The notes beneath the pieces are model-generated. The model was not told the origin of the DNA and searched no databases. It saw only the letters and a list, made by a program, of their open reading frames with translations. The position numbers and the translations under genes are program-made. A stretch of DNA of 64,000 nt from positions 1 through 64,000 of the forward strand of contig NZ_AP019632.1 of NCBI RefSeq assembly GCF_007035645.1. Reading direction: 5' to 3'. The first letter of the stretch is position 1. Each line of letters begins with the position of its first letter. This DNA comes from Enterobacter asburiae (GTDB lineage Bacteria > Pseudomonadota > Gammaproteobacteria > Enterobacterales > Enterobacteriaceae). Shown here one piece after another: positions 24,601 to 32,624 of this stretch.

Positions 24601-24740
24601 GTCGCTGAATACTTTTGCCAAAAGAGAAAAATGAAGAATAAGTGACTGCGCATTCCCATAAATGCGCGAGGAATCTACCACAGAGAGATGACAATTTAAG
24701 CATTGTCGTGGTGAATGAAAAAACCGGGAAAGGCAGGATT

Positions 24741-24769
24741 TGTAAACAAGAACGGCAACTAATGTTGCC
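24741..24769 (-). terminator. possible terminator of the EamA gene
   Basis: GGCAAC-N4-GTTGCC (24754-24769) forms a 6-bp stem; read on the minus strand it is followed by GTTCTTGTTT. It lies seven bases after the EamA stop. Confidence 0.5.
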
Positions 24770-24775
24770 AGTGAT

Positions 24776-25609
24776 TTACGCCAGGCGCAGCAGAATGGCG
24801 CCGCCGGCAATACCCAGCGCCGCCGCGATGCGCAGGCCCGCAACCTTCTCTTTTAAAAGGACAAACGCGATCAGCGCCCCGAAAAGAATCGAGGTTTCAC
24901 GCAGCGCCGCGACCACCGCCAGCGGTGCCTGCGTCATGGCCCAAAGCGCCAGACCGTAAGAGCCCATGGTGCCCACCCCGCCGAGTAACCCCTTTTTCCA
25001 GTGCAGGCGCAGGTAGCCGGACGCCTCGCGCCGACGCGCCACCATCGCCCAGCTCAGCAGGCAGAAGCCGTTCATAAAGAAGGTCCACAGCGTGTAGCCC
25101 AGCGCGGTGTCCGACAGCCGCACGCCGGTGCCGTCCACCAGCGTATACCCGGCAATGAAGCAGGCGTTCAGCAGCGCCAGCCAGATCCCTTTGCGTGACT
25201 GCATGCGGCTATGCATCGCCATCGCCAGAATCGAAAGGCAAATTACTCCGATGCCGGACCAGGCGAGCCAGGAGAGACGATCGCCGAGCGCCAGCACGCC
25301 GATCAGCGCCACCAGCAGCGGGGCGGTGCCGCGCATCAGGGGATAGGTCTGGCTCATATCGGAGACCTGATAGGTCTTCGCTACCAGCACGGTGTATACC
25401 ACCTGTAAGGCGCAGGAGACGATCAAAAACGGCCAGCTTGCAGCAGATGGCTGTGGGGACAACGGCAGTAAGACCAGAGCGATAAGCGTGGCGGATCCGC
25501 TGACGCTTATCGCGGAATAGAGCTTGTCCGTTCCGGCCTTAACGATGGCGTTCCAGCTGGCATGCAGCAGCGCGGCGAAGAGCAAAATGCAGAAAACGAT
25601 GGTGGTCAT
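24776..25609 (-). CDS. EamA/DMT-family inner-membrane transporter
   Basis: The 277-residue protein has about ten hydrophobic helices in two EamA repeats (residues 1-135 and 145-277), the drug/metabolite transporter plan. The second repeat contains GTMGSYGLALWAMTQAPLAVVAALRETSILFGALIAFVLLKEK, with the family's conserved Glu in LRETS. An export role for a small metabolite is likely. The substrate is unknown and I do not match it to an E. coli gene. A gap of 175 bp separates it from emrD, which is also on the minus strand. Confidence 0.8.
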   Translation of the reverse strand: MTTIVFCILLFAALLHASWNAIVKAGTDKLYSAISVSGSATLIALVLLPLSPQPSAASWPFLIVSCALQVVYTVLVAKTYQVSDMSQTYPLMRGTAPLLVALIGVLALGDRLSWLAWSGIGVICLSILAMAMHSRMQSRKGIWLALLNACFIAGYTLVDGTGVRLSDTALGYTLWTFFMNGFCLLSWAMVARRREASGYLRLHWKKGLLGGVGTMGSYGLALWAMTQAPLAVVAALRETSILFGALIAFVLLKEKVAGLRIAAALGIAGGAILLRLA

Positions 25610-25671
25610 GGCGTATCGGGTGATGAATTGTCACTCAACTGTAACATTCACACCCTGATGCTGCCAGCCGG

Positions 25672-26118
25672 TTACACGGCACAAAAAAGGCGGTGCGTCA
25701 TCCGCGGTTCGTCCGAGACCAGCGTAAAACCCGCCCGATTATAAAACCCGTAGGCACTGTCCGGCGCGTGGGTATTCAGAAAATCAAACCAGATGCTGGC
25801 ATCGGCCATCACCACGGTTAAAAGCTGTTTGCCAATGCCCAGCCCGCGGCACTTCTCGCTGACGTAGAGATGGCGAATACGTCCGGCGCGCGGCTGCTGG
25901 CTGAACGGATCGCGGTTGAGGCCGCATACGCCGACCAGCTTGCCGTTAAGAAACGCGCCCAGCAGCTTTTCTCCCGGTGCGTTAAAGCGGTTCTCGCCGC
26001 GCTGCCAGTTCTCTTCCAGCCTGCGCAGCATGTTGAAATTCAGTGCGATACTTTCAGCCTTCAGGGCGATATACCCCGGTTCATCCGGTGTGACGGGCTC
26101 AATTAACAGACGCGACAT
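25672..26118 (-). CDS. GNAT-family N-acetyltransferase
   Basis: The 148-residue protein has the acetyl-CoA motif A (IRHLYVSEKCRGLGIGKQLL, residues 81-100) and the FYNRAGF motif B region (near 125). The acceptor is unknown. GAGGGAAT precedes the ATG. It lies downstream of the tisB terminator, and the hairpin at 26138-26161 separates it from tisB. Confidence 0.8.
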   Translation of the reverse strand: MSRLLIEPVTPDEPGYIALKAESIALNFNMLRRLEENWQRGENRFNAPGEKLLGAFLNGKLVGVCGLNRDPFSQQPRAGRIRHLYVSEKCRGLGIGKQLLTVVMADASIWFDFLNTHAPDSAYGFYNRAGFTLVSDEPRMTHRLFCAV

Positions 26119-26137
26119 AGCATTCCCTCGTTATTAA

Positions 26138-26161
26138 AGAGGGGCGGTTTCCCGCCCCTCT
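26138..26161 (-). terminator. hairpin ending the tisB transcript
   Basis: A perfect 10-bp stem (AGAGGGGCGG/CCGCCCCTCT) with a TTTC loop. Read on the minus strand it is followed by TTAATAA, a short U run. It lies 21 bases after tisB and 20 before the GNAT start. Confidence 0.65.
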
Positions 26162-26182
26162 CAGGTGCGACTTGAACCTGAA

Positions 26183-26272
26183 TTACCGAAGGAATTTCAG
26201 GACAGCATCAAGCAGTTGCAGTACTGCAACAATGAGTTTGAGGATAAGTATCACCATATCCACTACGCTCAT
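26183..26272 (-). CDS. tisB: TisB, SOS-induced membrane-depolarising toxin peptide
   Basis: TisB inserts in the inner membrane, collapses the proton-motive force and promotes persister formation after DNA damage. The reading frame is 29 codons, exactly the length of E. coli TisB, and shares the core ILILKLIVA, LQLLDAVLK and a charged C-terminus (FLR here, YLK in E. coli); it is a single amphipathic helix. AAAGGAG lies six bases before the ATG. Its Shine-Dalgarno is locked in a hairpin, a LexA box lies about 200 bases upstream, and the antisense RNA gene istR is on the other strand, the full arrangement of the E. coli locus. Confidence 0.95.
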   Translation of the reverse strand: MSVVDMVILILKLIVAVLQLLDAVLKFLR

Positions 26273-26278
26273 ACGCGT

Positions 26279-26298
26279 CTCCTTTTGGTTAAAAGGAG
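26279..26298 (-). promoter_or_regulatory. hairpin sequestering the tisB Shine-Dalgarno
   Basis: On the minus strand CTCCTTTT pairs perfectly with AAAAGGAG across an AACC loop, burying the whole ribosome-binding site six bases before the tisB ATG. In E. coli tisB the ribosome-binding site is also closed and ribosomes first bind an upstream standby site. Confidence 0.85.
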
Positions 26299-26343
26299 CA
26301 CGATGCTGGCGTACCTTTCCGCCGCCTGTTGCCAGCACCTGGA

Positions 26344-26361
26344 TTGACGTAACACAGTGTG
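26344..26361 (-). promoter_or_regulatory. IstR-1 antisense target in the tisB leader
   Basis: The plus-strand 18-mer TTGACGTAACACAGTGTG here is identical to 26590-26607, the second base onward of IstR-1. The tisB mRNA therefore contains its exact complement, giving an 18-bp duplex about 70 bases upstream of the start codon, where the standby site lies in E. coli. Confidence 0.85.
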
Positions 26362-26461
26362 CTCACTTCAGGGGTTAAGGCACTGACGGCACCACCCGTT
26401 TCAGCCAGGACTTCGTTGCGCCGGTAAAACTGCGGCCCCCTCGCTCACTGCGAACACCCTC

Positions 26462-26491
26462 AGTATAGATAAACACTGTATGCATGAACAG
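26462..26491 (-). promoter_or_regulatory. tisB promoter with LexA (SOS) box
   Basis: CTGTATGCATGAACAG at 26476-26491 fits the LexA box CTG-N10-CAG. On the minus strand a TATACT -10 lies at 26467-26462, so LexA would cover the spacer and -35. The transcript would start near 26455, giving a leader of about 180 bases. Confidence 0.85.
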
Positions 26492-26498
26492 TATTTTT

Positions 26499-26527
26499 TG
26501 GACAAAATCAGGAAGGCGATCCATAAT
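26499..26527 (+). promoter_or_regulatory. candidate IstR-2 promoter
   Basis: TGGACA (26499-26504) and CATAAT (26522-26527) are spaced by 17 bases, eight bases from the LexA box. A transcript from near 26534 to the istR terminator would be about 130 bases, close to the roughly 140 of E. coli IstR-2. Confidence 0.55.
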
Positions 26528-26553
26528 CAAAAGCGTCAAAATCCGTGCCGGAA

Positions 26554-26582
26554 TTGCGCGTTCGTCTTCGATCGCGTATACT
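26554..26582 (+). promoter_or_regulatory. istR-1 promoter
   Basis: TTGCGC at 26554-26559 and TATACT at 26577-26582 are spaced by exactly 17 bases. The start would be G26589, giving a transcript beginning GTTGACG, as IstR-1 does in E. coli. Confidence 0.8.
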
Positions 26583-26588
26583 TTTTGC

Positions 26589-26664
26589 GTTGACGTAACA
26601 CAGTGTGTTCTGCGGCGACCAACCGCAAAACCCTGATAAAAACCTCGCTCCGGCGGGGTTTTTT
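26589..26664 (+). ncRNA. istR: IstR-1 antisense RNA, antitoxin to tisB
   Basis: The small RNA is about 76 nt (75 in E. coli). Its 5' part carries the 18-mer complementary to the tisB leader. The 3' end is a terminator: CCTCGC-TCCG-GCGGGG (26643-26658) followed by six T. It prevents ribosome loading on tisB mRNA in uninduced cells. It is transcribed divergently from tisB and toward ivbL. Confidence 0.9.
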
Positions 26665-26689
26665 GTTTTCATCCCTCAACAAACGAAAC

Positions 26690-26787
26690 GTGATCCCTGG
26701 CGCATTTTTGCGCAGATGAAAATATTTCCATTGTCACGCCCGAAAACCTGTGTTTGTATAAATTCCATCAATGATTCCAAACACAGG
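26690..26787 (+). promoter_or_regulatory. ivbL-ilvBN promoter region
   Basis: CGTGATCCCTGGCGCATT (from 26690) resembles a CRP site and sits where cAMP-CRP activates ilvB in E. coli. A TTGTCA at 26731 and TATAAA at 26757 are possible core elements, although their 20-base spacing is long. The 11-mers ACCTGTGTTTG (26746-26756) and CAAACACAGGT (26778-26788) form a perfect inverted repeat around the -10. Confidence 0.6.
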
Positions 26788-26793
26788 TCCCCA

Positions 26794-26892
26794 ATGACTT
26801 CATCCATCTTCACTTCGACCCTACTAAAAACTGCGCAACCAGCCGCAGTGGTCGTCGTGCGTGTGGTGGTGGTCGTCGGCAATGCGCCGTAG
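26794..26892 (+). CDS. ivbL: IvbL, ilvB operon leader peptide
   Basis: The 32-codon leader ends in AAVVVVRVVVVVGNAP, a run of nine Val codons with one Arg, followed by an attenuator. Ribosome stalling on Val codons (and Leu) when valyl-tRNA is scarce lets transcription enter ilvBN. The length and C-terminal half are the same as in E. coli. The peptide itself has no known role. Confidence 0.95.
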   Translation: MTSSIFTSTLLKTAQPAAVVVVRVVVVVGNAP

Positions 26893-26915
26893 GGACTGGA
26901 TCAACACACGAATCC

Positions 26916-26949
26916 AAAACCCCGCCGGCGCAAACCGGGCGGGGTTTTT
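26916..26949 (+). terminator. ilvBN attenuator
   Basis: AACCCCGCC (26918-26926) pairs with GGCGGGGTT (26938-26946), followed by T residues. It lies 26 bases after the leader stop and 50 before ilvB. Confidence 0.9.
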
Positions 26950-26998
26950 CGTTTAGGACCCTCCCCGGAACGTCGGCCCAGAAGAAAAGGACTGGAGC

Positions 26999-28687
26999 AT
27001 GGCAAGTTCGGGCACAACATCCACCACGACGCGTTTTACTGGCGCGCAGCTGATCGTTCATCTGCTGGAACGGCAGGGCATCACCACGGTTGCGGGTATC
27101 CCTGGCGGCACGGTACTGCCGCTGTACGATGCGTTAAGCCAAAGCACGCAGATCCGCCACGTGCTGGCGCGCCACGAGCAGGGGGCTGGCTTTATTGCTC
27201 AGGGCATGGCGCGTACGCAGGGCAAACCGGCGGTCTGTATGGCCTGCAGCGGCCCGGGCGCAACCAACCTGGTGACCGCCATCGCCGACGCGCGCCTCGA
27301 CTCCATTCCGCTGATCTGCATTACCGGCCAGGTACCGTCCTCAATGATCGGCACCGATGCGTTCCAGGAAGTGGACACCTACGGCATCTCTATCCCCATC
27401 ACCAAACATAACTATTTAGTTCGCGATATCAGCGAGCTTCCTCAGGTTATCAGCGATGCGTTCCACATTGCGCAGTCTGGCCGCCCGGGCCCGGTGTGGA
27501 TAGACATTCCTAAGGATGTCCAGACCGCTGAGATCGAAATCGACGTCCTGCCGGAGCCGGGCGAGCGTGCCCCCGCGCCGGAATTCAGCGCTGAGAGCGT
27601 GCGCGATGCCGCCGCCATGATTAACGCCGCCAAACGCCCGGTGCTCTATCTGGGCGGCGGAGCGATTAACGCTGCGGATGAAATCCGCCAGTTTGCAGAG
27701 AAAGCCAACCTGCCGACCACCATGACCCTGATGGCGCTGGGCATGCTGCCTAAAGCGCACCCGCTCTCTCTCGGCATGCTGGGTATGCACGGCGCGCGCA
27801 GCACCAACTACATCCTGCAAGAGGCTGATTTGCTGATTGTTATGGGCGCGCGTTTTGATGACCGGGCGATCGGCAAAACCGAGCAGTTCTGCCCGAACGC
27901 CAAAATCATTCACGTGGATATCGACCGCGCCGAGCTGGGTAAAATCAAGCAGCCGCACGTGGCGATTCAGGGCGACGTGGCCGAGGTTCTGGCGCAGCTG
28001 ATCCCGCAGACGGACGCAGCCGACCGCGCCGACTGGCGCCAGCTGGTGGCCGATCTGCAGCGCGAGTTCCCGGGCGCCATCCCAACCGAAGGCGACCCGC
28101 TGAGCCACTACGGACTGATCAACGCCGTGGCAGCCTGCGTGGACGACAGCGCAATCATCACCACCGACGTGGGCCAGCATCAGATGTGGACCGCCCAGGC
28201 CTACCCGCTGAACCGTCCGCGCCAGTGGCTGACCTCCGGCGGTCTGGGAACCATGGGCTTCGGCCTGCCCGCAGCCGTGGGTGCGGCGCTCGCCAACCCG
28301 GACCGTAAGGTCATCTGCTTCTCCGGCGACGGCAGCCTGATGATGAACATTCAGGAAATGGCGACCGCGGCCGAAAACCAGTTAGACGTGAAAATCATCC
28401 TGATGAACAACGAGGCGCTGGGGCTGGTGCATCAGCAGCAGAGCCTGTTCTACAAGCAGGGCGTGTTTGCCGCGACCTACCCGGGGATGATTAACTTTAT
28501 GCAGATTGCCGCCGGTTTTGGCCTGCACACCTGCGATCTGAACGCCGAAGAGGATGCCCACGCGGCGCTGCAGGACGCGATTTCTCGCCCCGGCCCGGCG
28601 CTGATCCACGTGCGTATCGACCCTGAACAAAAAGTGTATCCGATGGTGCCGCCGGGAGCGGCAAATACTGAGATGGTGGGAGAATAA
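26999..28687 (+). CDS. ilvB: acetolactate synthase I, catalytic subunit
   Basis: IlvB joins two pyruvates to acetolactate, or pyruvate with 2-oxobutyrate, in branched-chain amino acid synthesis; it needs ThDP, Mg and FAD. The 562-residue product equals E. coli IlvB in length. The catalytic Glu is E60 in RHEQGAGF, the middle FAD-binding domain spans about 200-350, and the ThDP motif GDGSLMMN...NN is near residue 445. GGAG precedes the ATG. Expression is governed by the ivbL attenuator. ilvN starts three bases later. Confidence 0.97.
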   Translation: MASSGTTSTTTRFTGAQLIVHLLERQGITTVAGIPGGTVLPLYDALSQSTQIRHVLARHEQGAGFIAQGMARTQGKPAVCMACSGPGATNLVTAIADARLDSIPLICITGQVPSSMIGTDAFQEVDTYGISIPITKHNYLVRDISELPQVISDAFHIAQSGRPGPVWIDIPKDVQTAEIEIDVLPEPGERAPAPEFSAESVRDAAAMINAAKRPVLYLGGGAINAADEIRQFAEKANLPTTMTLMALGMLPKAHPLSLGMLGMHGARSTNYILQEADLLIVMGARFDDRAIGKTEQFCPNAKIIHVDIDRAELGKIKQPHVAIQGDVAEVLAQLIPQTDAADRADWRQLVADLQREFPGAIPTEGDPLSHYGLINAVAACVDDSAIITTDVGQHQMWTAQAYPLNRPRQWLTSGGLGTMGFGLPAAVGAALANPDRKVICFSGDGSLMMNIQEMATAAENQLDVKIILMNNEALGLVHQQQSLFYKQGVFAATYPGMINFMQIAAGFGLHTCDLNAEEDAHAALQDAISRPGPALIHVRIDPEQKVYPMVPPGAANTEMVGE

Positions 28688-28690
28688 GCC

Positions 28691-28978
28691 ATGCAGAAAC
28701 AACATGATAACGTCATTCTGGAACTCACCGTCCGCAACCATCCTGGCGTCATGACCCACGTCTGCGGGCTCTTTGCCCGCCGGGCGTTTAACGTGGAAGG
28801 CATTCTCTGTCTGCCGATTCAGGGCAGCGAGCACAGCCGCATCTGGCTGCTGGTCAACGACGACCAGCGTCTGGAGCAGATGATGGCGCAGATCGACAAG
28901 CTGGAAGACGTCACCAGAGTGGCGCGCAACCAGTCCGATCCCACCATGTTTAACAAAATTGCGGTGTTTTTCGAATAA
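28691..28978 (+). CDS. ilvN: acetolactate synthase I, regulatory subunit
   Basis: IlvN is the small ACT-domain subunit that raises IlvB activity and gives valine feedback inhibition. It has 95 residues (E. coli 96). The ACT fold begins [30 protein letters not shown]. The three-base spacing to ilvB indicates coupled synthesis in one operon. Confidence 0.96.
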   Translation: MQKQHDNVILELTVRNHPGVMTHVCGLFARRAFNVEGILCLPIQGSEHSRIWLLVNDDQRLEQMMAQIDKLEDVTRVARNQSDPTMFNKIAVFFE

Positions 28979-29000
28979 ATCGCTTAAGGTAAGCGCCCTG

Positions 29001-29053
29001 GTCGGCCTGCAGGCGTCGCGCTTGCAGGCCGGATAAGCGCAGCGCCATCCGGC
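29001..29053. repeat. REP element in the ilvN-uhpA gap
   Basis: GGCCTGCAGGCG and CTTGCAGGCC can form one hairpin, followed by GCCGGATAAGCGCAGCGCCA, a REP-type unit ending CCGGC. The gap is 98 bp and the REP fills most of it. Confidence 0.7.
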
Positions 29054-29076
29054 GCTTTCAGACCGCAGGAAGACAC

Positions 29077-29670
29077 ATGACCACCATCGCTCTCATCGAC
29101 GACCACCTTATCGTCCGCTCCGGCTTTGCCCAGCTTTTAAACCTCGAACCGGATTTTCAGGTCGTGGCCGAGTTTGGCTCCGGTCGCGAGGCGCTGGCGG
29201 GCTTGCCGGGGCGCGGGGTGCAGGTCTGTATCTGCGACATCTCGATGCCGGATCTCTCCGGGCTGGAGCTGCTAAGCCAGCTGCCGAAAGGGCTGGCGAC
29301 GATTATGCTGTCGGTCCACGACAGCCCGGCGCTGGTCGAGCAGGCCCTCAACGCGGGCGCGCGCGCCTTTCTCTCCAAGCGCTGTAGCCCCGACGAACTG
29401 ATCGCCGCCGTGCGAACCGTCTCCACCGGCGGCTGCTATTTAACGCCGGATATCGCCATCAAGCTGGCGGCCGGACGTCAGGATCCGCTCACTCGGCGCG
29501 AGCGCCAGGTGGCTGAGAAGCTCGCGCAGGGGATGTCGGTAAAAGAGATTGCCGCCGAGCTGGATCTGTCCCCGAAAACCGTGCACGTCCACCGCGCCAA
29601 CCTGATGGAAAAACTCAACGTCAGCAACGACGTCGAGCTGGCGCGCCGCATGTTTGACAGCTGGCAATGA
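29077..29670 (+). CDS. uhpA: UhpA, response regulator of hexose-phosphate uptake
   Basis: UhpA activates uhpT when phosphorylated by UhpB. The 197-residue protein has a receiver domain (residues 1-120, phospho-acceptor D54 in CDISMPD, Lys in LSKR near 104) and a LuxR/NarL helix-turn-helix (140-195, [43 protein letters not shown]). The length is one more than in E. coli. AGGAAG precedes the ATG. Its stop overlaps the uhpB start as ATGA. Confidence 0.96.
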   Translation: MTTIALIDDHLIVRSGFAQLLNLEPDFQVVAEFGSGREALAGLPGRGVQVCICDISMPDLSGLELLSQLPKGLATIMLSVHDSPALVEQALNAGARAFLSKRCSPDELIAAVRTVSTGGCYLTPDIAIKLAAGRQDPLTRRERQVAEKLAQGMSVKEIAAELDLSPKTVHVHRANLMEKLNVSNDVELARRMFDSWQ

Positions 29671-31172
29671 GTTCCGCTTTTTCACGGCTGATCGCCGTTG
29701 TCGCCAGCTTTTTTATCTTCTCCGCCGCCTGGTTTTGCCTGTGGAGCATCAGCCTGCACCTGGTGGAACGCCCGGAGCTGGCGGTGCTGCTGTTTCCCTT
29801 CGGCCTGCGTCTGGGGTTAATGCTCCAGTGTCCGCGCGCCTACTGGCCCGTTTTGCTCGGTGCTGAATGGCTGATGCTGGTCTGGCTGGCGCAGGAAGTC
29901 GCTCTCGCGCACCTGCCCTTATTGATGACCGGAAGCCTGCTCACGCTTCTCCCGGTTGCTCTCATTTCCCGCTACCGCCACCAGCGCGACTGGCGCACGC
30001 TGCTGCGGCAGGGGGCGGCGCTGATGGCCGCCGCGCTGCTGCAGTCGCTTCCGTGGGTCGGCGAGAAGGAGATGCTCAACGCCCTGCTGCTGACCCTGAC
30101 CGGCGGCCTGACGCTGGCGCCAACCTGTCTCGTGATCTGGCACTACCTCACCAGCACCGTCTGGCAGCCGCTCGGCCCGGCGCTGGTTTCCCAGCCGGTG
30201 AACTGGCGCGCCCGGCACCTCATCTGGTATCTGCTGCTGTTTGTGGTGAGCCTGTGGCTCCAGCTTGGCCTGCCCGCCGAGCTTTCTCGCTTCACGCCGT
30301 TCTGCCTGGCGCTGCCGATTATCGCCCTGGCCTGGCACTACGGCTGGCAGGGGGCGCTGATCGCCACGCTGATGAACGCCATCGCGCTGATCGCCAGCCA
30401 GACCTGGCACGATCACCCTGTGGATTTACTGCTTTCCCTGCTGGCTCAGAGCCTGACCGGGCTGCTGCTCGGCGCGGGCATTCAGCGCCTGCGCGAGCTG
30501 AACCAGTCTCTGCAAACCGAGCTGGCGCGCAACCGCCGCCTGGCGGAGCGTCTGCTGGAGACGGAAGAGAGCGTGCGGCAGGAGGTCGCCCGCGAGCTGC
30601 ACGACGATATCGGCCAGACCATCACCGCTATCCGCACCCAGGCGGGCATTGTCCAGCGCCTGGCGGCAGAAAACGCAGGCGTGAAGCAGGGCGGGGCGCA
30701 TATCGAACAGCTTTCGCTGGGCGTCTATGACTCCGTTCGTCGCCTGTTAGGACGACTGCGCCCGCGCCAGCTTGACGACCTGTCGCTGGAGCAGGCGGTG
30801 CGTTCTCTGATGCGCGAGATGGAGCTGGAAAGCCGCGGAATAGTCAGCCATCTCGACTGGCGCATTAACGAATTTACGCTCAGCGAAGGCCAGCGCGTGA
30901 CGCTGTTCCGCGTCTGTCAGGAGGGGCTGAACAACATCGTCAAGCACGCCAGCGCCAGCGCGGTCACGATCCAGGGCTGGCAGCAGGACGACAGCCTGAA
31001 GCTGATAATTGAAGACGACGGCTGCGGCCTGCCGCCGGGTTCCGGCCAGCAGGGCTTTGGCCTGGCGGGCATGCGCGAGCGCGTGAAGGCGCTGGGCGGC
31101 ACGCTGAACCTCTCCTGCACCCACGGGACGCGCGTCAGCGTCAGCCTGCCGCTACGGAGTTACCATGTTTAA
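29667..31172 (+). CDS. uhpB: UhpB, sensor histidine kinase
   Basis: UhpB is the membrane sensor kinase of the glucose-6-phosphate system and phosphorylates UhpA. The N-terminal MASE1-type half has about eight hydrophobic helices (residues 8-275). A coiled linker is followed by a HisKA_3 phospho-acceptor H312 in [11 protein letters not shown] and a HATPase_c domain with NNIVKHASA and EDDGCGLPP and [11 protein letters not shown]. Length is 501. It works with UhpC. Its 3' end overlaps uhpC by eight bases. Confidence 0.96.
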   Translation: MSSAFSRLIAVVASFFIFSAAWFCLWSISLHLVERPELAVLLFPFGLRLGLMLQCPRAYWPVLLGAEWLMLVWLAQEVALAHLPLLMTGSLLTLLPVALISRYRHQRDWRTLLRQGAALMAAALLQSLPWVGEKEMLNALLLTLTGGLTLAPTCLVIWHYLTSTVWQPLGPALVSQPVNWRARHLIWYLLLFVVSLWLQLGLPAELSRFTPFCLALPIIALAWHYGWQGALIATLMNAIALIASQTWHDHPVDLLLSLLAQSLTGLLLGAGIQRLRELNQSLQTELARNRRLAERLLETEESVRQEVARELHDDIGQTITAIRTQAGIVQRLAAENAGVKQGGAHIEQLSLGVYDSVRRLLGRLRPRQLDDLSLEQAVRSLMREMELESRGIVSHLDWRINEFTLSEGQRVTLFRVCQEGLNNIVKHASASAVTIQGWQQDDSLKLIIEDDGCGLPPGSGQQGFGLAGMRERVKALGGTLNLSCTHGTRVSVSLPLRSYHV

Positions 31173-32484
31173 AACCCCTGCCAGCGCCGCGCCGATTGGC
31201 GATAAAGCGGAAATCGACGCCCGCTACCGCTACTGGCGTCGCCATATCCTGATGACCATCTGGCTCGGCTACGCGCTGTTCTACTTCACCCGCAAAAGCT
31301 TCAACGCCGCCGCGCCGGAAATCCTCGCCAGCGGCGTGATGACGCGCATCGATATCGGCCTGCTGGCGACGCTGTTTTACATCACCTACGGTCTGTCGAA
31401 GTTCTTCTCCGGCATCGTCAGCGACCGCTCCAACGCGCGCTATTTCATGGGCGTTGGGTTGATCGCCACCGGGGTGGTGAATATCCTGTTTGGCTTCTCG
31501 ACGTCGCTTTGGGCCTTTGCCCTGCTGTGGGCGCTGAACGCCTTTTTCCAGGGCTGGGGCGCGCCGGTCTGCGCCCGCCTGCTCACCGCCTGGTATTCGC
31601 GCAACGAGCGCGGCGGCTGGTGGGCAATCTGGAACACCGCGCATAACGTCGGCGGGGCGCTGATTCCGATGGTGGTGGGGGCGGCGGCGCTGCACTACGG
31701 CTGGCGCGCGGGGATGATGATTGCCGGTGGCCTGGCGATAATTGCCGGGCTGTTTCTCTGCTGGCGCCTGCGCGACCGGCCGCAAACCGTCGGCCTGCCT
31801 GCGGTGGGCGACTGGCGGCACGACGAAATGGAGATTGCCCAGCAGCAGGAGGGTGCGGGGCTGACCCGCAGGGAGATCCTCACCAAGTACGTGCTGAAAA
31901 ACCCGTACATCTGGCTGCTGTCGCTCTGCTATGTGCTGGTCTACGTGGTGCGCGCGGCGATCAACGACTGGGGCAACCTGTACATGTCCGAGACGCTCGG
32001 CGTGGATCTGGTGACCGCCAACTCGGCGGTTACGATGTTCGAACTGGGCGGGTTTATCGGCGCGCTGGTGGCGGGCTGGGGCTCGGACAAGCTGTTCAAC
32101 GGCAACCGTGGCCCGATGAACCTGATTTTCGCCGCCGGGATTTTGCTCTCCGTCGGCTCGCTGTGGCTGATGCCGTTCGCCAGCTACGTGATGCAGGCGG
32201 CGTGCTTCTTCACCACCGGATTCTTCGTGTTTGGCCCGCAGATGCTGATCGGCATGGCGGCGGCGGAGTGTTCCCACAAAGAGGCGGCAGGCGCGGCGAC
32301 GGGCTTTGTCGGACTGTTTGCCTACCTCGGCGCATCGCTCTCCGGCTGGCCGCTGGCGCGGGTGATCGACGTCTGGCACTGGAGCGGATTCTTCGCGGTG
32401 ATCGCTATCGCGGCGGGGATCTCCGCGCTGCTACTGCTGCCCTTCCTGCACGCGCAGGCGCCGCGCGAGGTGAGCGAAGCGTGA
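31165..32484 (+). CDS. uhpC: UhpC, glucose-6-phosphate receptor/transport protein
   Basis: UhpC is a UhpT-like MFS protein of the organophosphate:Pi antiporter family that senses external glucose-6-phosphate and stimulates UhpB. The 439-residue product has 12 helices. The family motif is present as [18 protein letters not shown] near the first helix. It is encoded overlapping uhpB. uhpT follows after 140 bases with its own promoter. Confidence 0.95.
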   Translation: MFKTPASAAPIGDKAEIDARYRYWRRHILMTIWLGYALFYFTRKSFNAAAPEILASGVMTRIDIGLLATLFYITYGLSKFFSGIVSDRSNARYFMGVGLIATGVVNILFGFSTSLWAFALLWALNAFFQGWGAPVCARLLTAWYSRNERGGWWAIWNTAHNVGGALIPMVVGAAALHYGWRAGMMIAGGLAIIAGLFLCWRLRDRPQTVGLPAVGDWRHDEMEIAQQQEGAGLTRREILTKYVLKNPYIWLLSLCYVLVYVVRAAINDWGNLYMSETLGVDLVTANSAVTMFELGGFIGALVAGWGSDKLFNGNRGPMNLIFAAGILLSVGSLWLMPFASYVMQAACFFTTGFFVFGPQMLIGMAAAECSHKEAAGAATGFVGLFAYLGASLSGWPLARVIDVWHWSGFFAVIAIAAGISALLLLPFLHAQAPREVSEA

Positions 32485-32624
32485 TGCGTCTCACCTTTTC
32501 ACCCCGAATGGCGCAAAACCAGGAAATTTTCCCGGTTTTACCTGGACGCTGTCTCAGGCATCTCTCCCGGCTGATTTTTACAATGCCTGCCATTCGCAGG
32601 TAAAAATCAGCTCAGGAGCAAACC
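32485..32624 (+). promoter_or_regulatory. uhpT promoter and leader
   Basis: CCAGGAAATTTTCCCGG and the following ACCTGG give an imperfect dyad from 32518 to about 32545, where UhpA sites lie in E. coli. Downstream, GCTGATTTTTAC (32570-32581) pairs perfectly with GTAAAAATCAGC (32600-32611), with an inner CCTGC/GCAGG stem. The CAGGAG ribosome-binding site follows at 32613. Confidence 0.6.

Noticed and set aside
29867..30730. Second plus-strand frame inside uhpB
   Set aside because: Ala/Arg/Pro-rich out-of-frame translation of uhpB without start signals.
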